Positions 41,015-48,280 of a DNA stretch of 48,280 nucleotides are shown here, in pieces. The translations under genes and the position numbers were made by a program. Source of the stretch: UM-FILTER-42-14 sp964586055 (GTDB lineage: Bacteria; Patescibacteriota; Microgenomatia; UBA1400; PJMF01); contig CAZPFX010000006.1 of NCBI GenBank assembly GCA_964586055.1, forward strand, positions 1 to 48,280, read 5' to 3'. Numbering within the stretch: the first letter of the stretch is position 1; each line of letters opens with the position of its first letter. The notes beneath the pieces are model-generated. The model had not been told where the DNA came from. It worked only from the letters and a program-made list of their open reading frames with translations, and ran no database searches.

Positions 41015-41913
41015 CACTCCAACCTGGAGTAATCACTGCTAACCCACCCGAGAGAGCCGTTGAAGACGATGCTGTTCCAGCCGAGCTTCGATTCTCCACC
41101 AGCAGGTTGAGTAGTGTTTGCCTCAACAAAGCCAAGAGTGATGCTTTCGGTACTTGGTGCACTTCTGACTCTAAGAACTTCCTTGCCATCTTGAATAAAA
41201 TTAGTTGGCAAAATGCGAACTAGCTGCCCACTCTGAGTTGCCTCAGCGCTAGGACTAGATTGTTTAATGTCTAAGGGTTCAGTTGTGTCTATGGGAGATG
41301 TTTCTATTACTTCCTCATTTTCGCTAACCGCAGGCTCCATTTCAGATTCTGAGATAGCCTCTAGCTTGGCAAGCTTCACTCTTACAATCATTCTGTAGCC
41401 TTGAACAACGTTAATAGTATGTTGCTGCGATTCATATGATGGCAGTGTTATCTCGAACTCATGCTGGCCAGGTTCTACTCCAGGAACTATTACTGGCGCA
41501 AACTCCTTTTCGTGACCGTCTAAAGCCACAATAGCTCCATCAGGAATAGTTATGAAGGAAACTTCAGATTGCTGTTTATTTTTCAAAGGCTCCATTTCAT
41601 AAATGACTCCACCGCTAAGTTCTGGCCTAGTATCTGGTTTCCAAGTAATGACAGTGAGCAAGCCTTTTCTGAGAGTCACGGATGTCTCGTATGGAACCAG
41701 AGACGGATCGTCGGGTTCGATCCTGACCCCGTAGGTGCCGGGCTTAATGTTTTTCTGGATTAGAGGGGCTTTTTCTAAAAACTGACCATCTAAAAATACG
41801 GAACTAGGTTTATCAGTGGTGATTACTTGTAAACCAGCTGTAGTATTTTTATCTAAAAGACTGCATCCGCTCAAAAATATGCTTGCCAATATGGCAATGA
41901 GAAACCGTTTCAT
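41014..41913 (-). CDS. PEGA- and SH3-domain lipoprotein
   Basis: A 299-residue predicted lipoprotein: signal FLIAILASIFLSGC with the lipobox LSGC (C17), then two PEGA domains (about 25-95, ITTDKPSSVFLDGQFLEKAP; and about 115-180, ITIPDGAIVALDGHEKEFAP), a Ser/Glu-rich linker, and a C-terminal bacterial SH3 (about 230-299, VLRVRSAPSTESITLGFVE). PEGA and SH3 domains suggest a surface or wall-bound protein. Its stop overlaps the GT-C gene, so the two are coupled. A TGCTACACT box lies six bases before the ATG. Confidence 0.85.
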   Translation of the reverse strand: MKRFLIAILASIFLSGCSLLDKNTTAGLQVITTDKPSSVFLDGQFLEKAPLIQKNIKPGTYGVRIEPDDPSLVPYETSVTLRKGLLTVITWKPDTRPELSGGVIYEMEPLKNKQQSEVSFITIPDGAIVALDGHEKEFAPVIVPGVEPGQHEFEITLPSYESQQHTINVVQGYRMIVRVKLAKLEAISESEMEPAVSENEEVIETSPIDTTEPLDIKQSSPSAEATQSGQLVRILPTNFIQDGKEVLRVRSAPSTESITLGFVEANTTQPAGGESKLGWNSIVFNGSLGWVSSDYSRLE

Positions 41914-41919
41914 ATCAGT

Positions 41920-41928
41920 AGTGTAGCA
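41920..41928 (-). promoter_or_regulatory. Extended -10 for the lipoprotein gene
   Basis: TGC-TACACT on the minus strand, six bases before the ATG at 41913. Confidence 0.5.
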
Positions 41929-41933
41929 TGCAA

Positions 41934-44282
41934 CTACTTGGCTAAGGCGAGCTTGAGCACTTGATCAACGGAGGCAACGGGGTGGAAGGTAATTGTTTTT
42001 TTCACGCTGTCAGGAAGATCAGCCAAATCTCGTTCATTTTCTGCGGGAATAATGACGTCTGTACTACCCGCTCGATGAGCAGCGATGCTTTTCTCTTTAA
42101 GGCCACCGATGCGAAGAACTCGACCTCTGAGGGTTACTTCTCCAGTCATGGCCACAAATCTTTTCACTGGTTTTTTCGTAAATGCTGAGACGATAGCTGT
42201 AACCATAGTTACGCCCGCGGAAGGACCATCTTTGGGGATTGCTCCTTCTGGAACATGAATATGTACGTCAGTACTGTCAATCAATTTTTGGTCGATGTGA
42301 AGTGATTTAGCTTGAGATTTAACATAAGTAAGAGCAGCTTGCGCTGACTCTTTCATGACGTCCCCAAGTTTTCCAGTTAGTTGCACTTTGCCTTTTCCAG
42401 GGGTCAGGGCAACTTCTATGAATAGCATATCTCCCCCGACGCTGGTCCAGGCGAGACCTGTTGCTAGACCAACTTGATCTTTCTTTTCAGCAATTGTTTC
42501 GTCAAACTTTTCTGGTCCCAGAAAGTCTTTTAATACTTTTGGTGACAAAATAAGAGCTTTTGTCTGTTTCTCTTTGCTTTCAACTATTTTCCTTGCCGCT
42601 TTGCGCGCAAGAGCGCTCATCGTTCTCTCGAGCTCTCGAACTCCTGCCTCTCTTGTGTAGCGGGCAATTAGAACTTTAATTGTTGCATCGCTGAGTGAGA
42701 GTTGTTTTGTCGTCATTCCATTCGCAGCTAGAACTTTTTTCAGTAAGTGTTTTTTGGCTATTTGAAACTTTTCTTCTTGGGTATAGCCGGTGTATCTGAT
42801 AATTTCTAAGCGATCACGCAATGCTGGCGGAATAGTATCAAGTGTATTAGCGGTGGTGATAAAAATCACTTCAGAAAGATCAAAAGGAATATCAAGATAG
42901 TGATCCTCGAAACTAGAGTTTTGTTCTGGATCAAGAGCCTCTAGAAGAGCTGCGGATGGATCGCCGCGGAAATCATTGCCAATCTTGTCGATTTCATCGA
43001 GCATAAAAACAGGATTGCAGGTTCCAGCTTGTTTTATCCCAGTGATTATTTTGCCCGGAAGTGCGCCCACGTAAGTTCTGCGATGGCCGCGGATTTCAGC
43101 TTCATCACGAATACCTCCGAGCGAAATTTTTGTAAATTTGCGTCCCAGGCTTTCAGCAATAGACTTACCGATACTCGTTTTCCCAACTCCAGGAGGGCCG
43201 ACGAAACAAAGAATAGTTGGAAGCTGGGCGTTTTTTGTTTTTTCTAAACTTTGCTTAAGGGTTAGTACTGCAATATATTCAAGAATTCTATCCTTAACTT
43301 TTTCCAAGCCATAATGATTCTTCTCAAGAATCTTTTCTGCTTTGGTAATGTCAGCAGTGCTTTTTGTTTTTTTGTTCCAGGGAAGTTCAAAAAATGTTTC
43401 TAGCCACGAGCGAATGTATCCAGATTCTGGATTGTTTGGAGACATTTGCTTAAGTCTATTTATTTCTTTAGCGACCTTTTTGGTTATCTCTGGAGAAAGT
43501 TTGAGTCTTTTTAATTTTATTAAGTAATCTTTTGCAATCTCTTCTTCCTCATCAATTTCTCCGAGCTCTTTCTGAATAGTTCTAAGCCGCTCTCTGAGAA
43601 CGTTTTCCCTCATGTTCTTGTCAAATTTCTTTTGGGTTTTATGAACCACATCTTTTTCAATCTCCATCACCTTCATTTCATGAGCTAGATGTTGGATGAC
43701 AATTTGGATGCGCTGTTTCACGGAAGTGATTTCGAGGAGCTCCTGTTTTTCAGGAGTGGAGATATTTAAGGTGCTGGAAATTTGATCTACTAGTTCGCCA
43801 TTTTTCACCCCACCCATAAGCTTCATGAAATTCAAGAACTCAACGGGTTTTCCCATAAGAACAGATTTTCTAAACTCTTTTTGTAAATGTGAAACTAAAG
43901 CTTTAGTTTCTTCATCTTTTTCTTCGATATCGTAAAGTCTCACCGCCGAGACTCTAAAGAAAGGCTCTGATTGGTCGAATTTTGTGACCTTAACTCTGCC
44001 CATGCCTCTAACCAACGCATTCACACTTTCCCCACCACCCAATGATCTCTCGATAACTGCAAGGGTACCAACGTCGTACAAGTCCCCAGAATTTGGCGTA
44101 TCAATCTTGTTGTCTTTTTGTGTTAGAAGGACAACTAGCTTGGAGGCTTTATCTGCGCCTTTAATTGCTTTGAGTGAAATTGGTCTGCCGAAGCTAAGTA
44201 CAGACTCTGTATTTGGAAATAAAACGCCCTCGCGGATTGGAATGGCGGGAAGCTGTAGTAGTGAAGATGGATTTTCGACCAT
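41934..44282 (-). CDS. lon: Lon protease
   Basis: A 782-residue ATP-dependent protease. The N-terminal substrate domain starts PAIPIREGVLFPNT; a coiled-coil region precedes the AAA+ module with Walker A FVGPPGVGKTSIGKSIAESL, GGIRDEAEIRGHRRTYVGA and Walker B VFMLDEIDKIG. The protease dyad is Ser688 in PKDGPSAGV and Lys731 in GGLKEKS, with the usual 43-residue spacing. A strong promoter (TTGCCA-17-TAGAAT) sits eight bases before the ATG, so the message is leaderless. The adjacent clpB suggests a proteostasis cluster. Confidence 0.98.
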   Translation of the reverse strand: MVENPSSLLQLPAIPIREGVLFPNTESVLSFGRPISLKAIKGADKASKLVVLLTQKDNKIDTPNSGDLYDVGTLAVIERSLGGGESVNALVRGMGRVKVTKFDQSEPFFRVSAVRLYDIEEKDEETKALVSHLQKEFRKSVLMGKPVEFLNFMKLMGGVKNGELVDQISSTLNISTPEKQELLEITSVKQRIQIVIQHLAHEMKVMEIEKDVVHKTQKKFDKNMRENVLRERLRTIQKELGEIDEEEEIAKDYLIKLKRLKLSPEITKKVAKEINRLKQMSPNNPESGYIRSWLETFFELPWNKKTKSTADITKAEKILEKNHYGLEKVKDRILEYIAVLTLKQSLEKTKNAQLPTILCFVGPPGVGKTSIGKSIAESLGRKFTKISLGGIRDEAEIRGHRRTYVGALPGKIITGIKQAGTCNPVFMLDEIDKIGNDFRGDPSAALLEALDPEQNSSFEDHYLDIPFDLSEVIFITTANTLDTIPPALRDRLEIIRYTGYTQEEKFQIAKKHLLKKVLAANGMTTKQLSLSDATIKVLIARYTREAGVRELERTMSALARKAARKIVESKEKQTKALILSPKVLKDFLGPEKFDETIAEKKDQVGLATGLAWTSVGGDMLFIEVALTPGKGKVQLTGKLGDVMKESAQAALTYVKSQAKSLHIDQKLIDSTDVHIHVPEGAIPKDGPSAGVTMVTAIVSAFTKKPVKRFVAMTGEVTLRGRVLRIGGLKEKSIAAHRAGSTDVIIPAENERDLADLPDSVKKTITFHPVASVDQVLKLALAK

Positions 44283-44290
44283 GGATTAGC

Positions 44291-44319
44291 ATTCTAATTG
44301 TCAGACTGCTAATTGGCAA
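44291..44319 (-). promoter_or_regulatory. lon promoter
   Basis: TTGCCA (44314-44319), a 17-bp spacer and TAGAAT (44291-44296) on the minus strand, eight bases from the ATG. No heat-shock CIRCE element is seen. Confidence 0.65.
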
Positions 44320-44331
44320 GTATGAAATGGG

Positions 44332-44405
44332 TGGGTCGCCATGGATTCGAACCATGGACCTCAGTCTTATCAGGACTGCGCTCTAACCAACTGAGCTAGC
44401 GACCC
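44332..44405 (-). tRNA. tRNA-Ile (anticodon GAT)
   Basis: Acceptor GGGTCGC pairs with GCGACCC, D-arm GCTC/GAGC, anticodon stem CAGTC/GACTG with loop CTGATAA, T-loop TTCGAAT. Anticodon GAT reads AUC/AUU. CCA is not encoded. tRNA-Ile(GAT) is usually inside the 16S-23S spacer; here it lies between clpB and lon. Confidence 0.95.
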
Positions 44406-44419
44406 AAGTTAAGACGTCT

Positions 44420-44428
44420 ATTCTATCA
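44420..44428 (-). promoter_or_regulatory. Extended -10 for tRNA-Ile
   Basis: TGA-TAGAAT on the minus strand; the TGA is also the clpB stop codon. It ends 14 bases before the tRNA 5' end. Confidence 0.5.
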
Positions 44429-46945
44429 TGATTTTGCGATTTGCTTTATTTGGACTTGGTTATTTTGATATCCAATTGAGAGACTTTGATCTGGTTTGAG
44501 TTTTCCCTCGATGATCTGCATTGAGAGCGGGTCGAGAACGCTCGATTGAATCAAGCGCTTCAAGGGCCTGGCGCCAAAAACGGGGTCATAGCCGGTTTTC
44601 GCCAGGAAAGTTACCAAGGAATCTTCGAATGAAACGTTGATGTCTTTTTTAGTCAATCTTTTCTTGACTAGATCAAGCTGGAGTACAACGATCTTTTTGA
44701 TTTCGGCCTCTGTGAGAGACTGGAAAATAATTATGTCATCAAGGCGATTGAGAAATTCCGGCCGGAAATGAGTACTTAGCTCTGACTCTTTGAGATTTGT
44801 AGTCATGATGACGATGGTGTTTTTGAAATCGACAGTTCTGCCCTTACTGTCAGTCAGGCGTCCGTCATCAAGAAGCTGAAGGAGGACGTTAAAAACTTCG
44901 GAGTTGGCTTTTTCTATTTCATCAAATAGCACCACCGTGTATGGATGTTGGCGAACGGCTTCGGTGAGCTGGCCACCTTCTTCATAGCCAACATATCCAG
45001 GAGGAGAGCCAATGAGACGAGCGACAGAGTGTTTTTCCATGTACTCACTCATGTCGATTCTCACCAAGCGATTTTCATCAGCAAAGAGAAACTCGGCTAC
45101 GGCCTTGGCAACTTCTGTTTTACCAACGCCCGTCGGCCCCAAAAACATAAAGGAGCCAATTGGTCTGGCTTCATCGGAGATTCCAGCTCTTGAGCGTCTA
45201 ACGGCATTGGAGAGTGCCCCAATGGCCTGTTTCTGACCGATTACTCGCTTCTGCAGTTCTTCTTCCATGTGCTGCAGTCGTGTGGTTTCTGAGGAGAGCA
45301 TTTTGGAGACAGGGATGCCGGTCCAGCGAGAAACAACTGCGGCAATATCTTCTTCAGTTACCTCTTCTTTTAGGATTTTTGTGTCTTTTTGGACTGAGGC
45401 GAGTTTTTTTTGAGCGTCCTTAATTGCTTTTTCAAGTTTGGGGATTTCTCCGTATTTTATTTCGGCAACTCTCTGTAAGTCATAGTTTCTTTCGGCCTGA
45501 ATTGCTGATTCCCTGAGTTGGTCCAACTCTTTGCTTGATGACTTTATGGCATCAATGACTTCTTTTTCATTTTTCCAATGAAGTTCTAGCTCTTTGTAGC
45601 GTCCTTGAAGTTCGGCCAGCTGTTTTTCAAGATCCTGGAGTCGTTTTTTTGAGGCTTCATCCTTCTCTTTTTTTAGAGCTTGCTTTTCAATTTCTAGTTG
45701 TCTGATTTTGCGCTCTAGTTGATCGAGAGCAGTTGGTTTACTTTCATTTTCAATTTTTAGTACAGAGGCAGCTTCATCAATGAGATCTATAGCTTTATCT
45801 GGCAAAAAACGATCGGCAATATATCTTCTAGATAGCTGGACCGCAGCCACCAAAGCTGCATCGCGAATTTTAACTCCATGGTGGACTTCGTATTTCTCTT
45901 TAATACCTCGTAAAATCGATAAGGCGTCTTCGGGGGAGGGTTCTTCCACCATCACGGGCTGGAATCTTCTTTCAAGAGCTGCGTCTTTTTCTACGTACTT
46001 ACGGTACTCTTTGAGAGTTGTAGCTCCAATTGTGCGTAGGCCGCCTCTGGCTAATGCTGGTTTGAGAAGGTTGCCAGCGTCTGTGGAGCCCTCTTGAGCA
46101 CCCGCGCCAACAATTGTATGCAGTTCATCAATGAATAGAATAATTTCGCCGTCAGAGGACTCGATTTCTTTTATGAGCGCTTTGAGCCTATCTTCAAATT
46201 CGCCTCGATACTTGGCTCCTGCTATCAGGGCTCCAAGGTCAAGCGAGAGGATTCGCTTATTGCGTAACATGTCTGGAACATCGTTATCAATAATTTTTTT
46301 AGCGAGACCCTCAACGATTGCTGTCTTACCGGTGCCCGGTTCGCCAACTAGAACAGGATTGTTCTTAGTGCGCCGCGATAATATCTGTAAGACACGTCTG
46401 ATTTCTTCGTCGCGACCAATGACAGGATCTATTTTTCCTTCACGGGCTAGCGCGGTGAAATCAAGCGTGTATTTTTCGAGTGCTTGATATTTTCCTTCTG
46501 GATCACGATCAGTAACTTTTTGTGAGCCTCTCACAGACTTGAGAGCTTCGAGCACGTCTTTTTTTTCTACATCGAATATCTTCGCAATTTCTTTTTGGTT
46601 TAACAGCGCCAAGAAGAGATGTTCGGTGCTAATAAATTCATCGCGAAGTTTGCCTGCTTCAGTTTCCCCATCAGCTAAAACTTTCTGCAAATCTGAAGAA
46701 ATTTTGGCCTGAGTAGGTTCGCTAACAGTTGGAAGTTTGGTTATTTCATCCTGGAGTTCTTTTGCTACTGAATCGGGATTTTTATCTAAAGCTCTCAGAA
46801 GTGACGGAACTATGCCGCCAGCTTGTTTGGTTAAAACTAGGGCAAGGTGCAAAGGAACAGCTTCACTTTGTCTTAATTCTCCGACGAGTTGAATAGTGCC
46901 TTGAAGGCTCTCGGCGGACTTAGTAGTCAGCTTATCGAGGTTCAT
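44426..46945 (-). CDS. clpB: ATP-dependent chaperone ClpB
   Basis: An 839-residue AAA+ disaggregase. The N-domain has two Clp repeats (about 5-70 and 80-140); NBD1 has GEPGTGKTAIVEGLA and LFIDELHTIVGAGA; the coiled-coil M-domain that marks ClpB spans about 385-510 (LEKQLAELQGRYKELELHWK); NBD2 has FLGPTGVGKTEVAKAVAEFL and VLFDEIEKA. The ATG at 46945 (MNLDKLTTKSAESL) is chosen: TATAAT lies seven bases upstream, and the longer frame to 47011 would be in the 16S flank. Probably leaderless. Confidence 0.97.
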   Translation of the reverse strand: MNLDKLTTKSAESLQGTIQLVGELRQSEAVPLHLALVLTKQAGGIVPSLLRALDKNPDSVAKELQDEITKLPTVSEPTQAKISSDLQKVLADGETEAGKLRDEFISTEHLFLALLNQKEIAKIFDVEKKDVLEALKSVRGSQKVTDRDPEGKYQALEKYTLDFTALAREGKIDPVIGRDEEIRRVLQILSRRTKNNPVLVGEPGTGKTAIVEGLAKKIIDNDVPDMLRNKRILSLDLGALIAGAKYRGEFEDRLKALIKEIESSDGEIILFIDELHTIVGAGAQEGSTDAGNLLKPALARGGLRTIGATTLKEYRKYVEKDAALERRFQPVMVEEPSPEDALSILRGIKEKYEVHHGVKIRDAALVAAVQLSRRYIADRFLPDKAIDLIDEAASVLKIENESKPTALDQLERKIRQLEIEKQALKKEKDEASKKRLQDLEKQLAELQGRYKELELHWKNEKEVIDAIKSSSKELDQLRESAIQAERNYDLQRVAEIKYGEIPKLEKAIKDAQKKLASVQKDTKILKEEVTEEDIAAVVSRWTGIPVSKMLSSETTRLQHMEEELQKRVIGQKQAIGALSNAVRRSRAGISDEARPIGSFMFLGPTGVGKTEVAKAVAEFLFADENRLVRIDMSEYMEKHSVARLIGSPPGYVGYEEGGQLTEAVRQHPYTVVLFDEIEKANSEVFNVLLQLLDDGRLTDSKGRTVDFKNTIVIMTTNLKESELSTHFRPEFLNRLDDIIIFQSLTEAEIKKIVVLQLDLVKKRLTKKDINVSFEDSLVTFLAKTGYDPVFGARPLKRLIQSSVLDPLSMQIIEGKLKPDQSLSIGYQNNQVQIKQIAKS

Positions 46946-46952
46946 GGACTTA

Positions 46953-46981
46953 ATTATATAGAACAATTTTTTCTGAAGCAA
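46953..46981 (-). promoter_or_regulatory. clpB promoter
   Basis: TTGCTT (46976-46981), a 17-bp spacer and TATAAT (46953-46958) on the minus strand, seven bases before the ATG. No CIRCE inverted repeat is visible. Confidence 0.6.
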
Positions 46982-47040
46982 ACATGGTGGTAGAGCCACC
47001 GACCTAGGCACTTATGTCCATAGGATTTGGAAATTTTTTA

Positions 47041-47058
47041 TAACCGTTGCCAGTTATG
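47041..47058 (-). other. GCAA-tetraloop hairpin in the 16S 3' flank
   Basis: On the minus strand, ATAACTG-GCAA-CGGTTAT (approximate bounds) forms a 7-bp stem with a GNRA loop about 40 bases past the 16S 3' end. No U-tract follows, so it is more likely an RNA processing or stabilising element than a terminator. Confidence 0.4.
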
Positions 47059-47096
47059 GGAAAAAAGAGGCGTGATTCTCTAAACCCTTACTCCTT

Positions 47097-48280
<1,184 letters not shown>

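Noticed and set aside
44282..47011. Heat-shock CIRCE element before clpB or lon.
   Set aside because: No TTAGCACTC-N9-GAGTGCTAA-like repeat in either upstream region.

Overview
The window looks like a chromosomal segment of a Candidate Phyla Radiation (Patescibacteria) bacterium. This is inferred from very compact gene packing, trimmed versions of housekeeping proteins (PheT, trigger factor, MiaB, TpiA), a small RNase P RNA, a 16S rRNA with unusual bases at normally invariant sites, and a gene set rich in surface functions. UGA is used as a stop (for example in dus and clpB), so this is not a UGA-Gly recoding lineage. I cannot name the order or class. There are no insertion sequences, prophage genes or CRISPR arrays.

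Layout. 1-6300: a small membrane protein, a cupin protein, two glycosyltransferases (minus strand), a tRNA-dihydrouridine synthase, tRNA-Val(CAC), a GT-C/TPR membrane protein and ComF. 6330-6756: tmRNA with its own promoter and terminator. 6849-10036: a type IV pilus block (PilX-like, PilM, PilN, PilO). 10003-15706 (minus): rpsP-khpA, then rpmF-like-nusB-acp-like-rnc, then tyrS-small membrane protein-recG. 15753-18518: class A penicillin-binding protein. 18505-23989 (minus): infC-rpmI-rplT, a terminator, pheS-pheT and an O-antigen-ligase-like protein. 24083-25853: tRNA-Val(GAC), an unknown coiled-coil protein and trigger factor. 25921-30631: a DUF62-like protein, tRNA-Cys, a ferric-reductase-like protein, miaB, miaA and an AI-2E family transporter. 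30649-30934: RNase P RNA. 30998-34865: a TM-helix channel-like protein, CAP-domain protein, YifB/ComM ATPase and GAPDH. 34875-44282: pyrH, FemX-like, UvrD/PcrA, TpiA, a GT-C membrane protein, a PEGA/SH3 lipoprotein and Lon. 44332-48280 (minus): tRNA-Ile, ClpB and a partial 16S rRNA.

Themes. Translation and RNA maturation dominate (IF-3, L20, L35, S16, an L32-like protein, PheST, TyrS, MiaAB, Dus, RNase III, NusB, KhpA, tmRNA, RNase P, 16S). Proteostasis (Lon, ClpB, trigger factor) and envelope or surface biology (PBP1A, FemX-like, glycosyltransferases, pili, PEGA and CAP proteins) come next. Carbon metabolism is represented only by two glycolytic enzymes.

I found no clearly new multi-gene system. 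The most interesting signals are: a set of first-in-operon genes whose -10 box lies only 6-11 nt before the start codon, implying widespread leaderless mRNAs; base changes in the 16S decoding centre and 530 pseudoknot, the latter compensated; a 16S gene followed by clpB rather than 23S; an acyl-carrier-like protein with Asp where the phosphopantetheine serine should be; domain losses in PheT, trigger factor and MiaB; and an unlisted 34-residue membrane protein nested between tyrS and recG.
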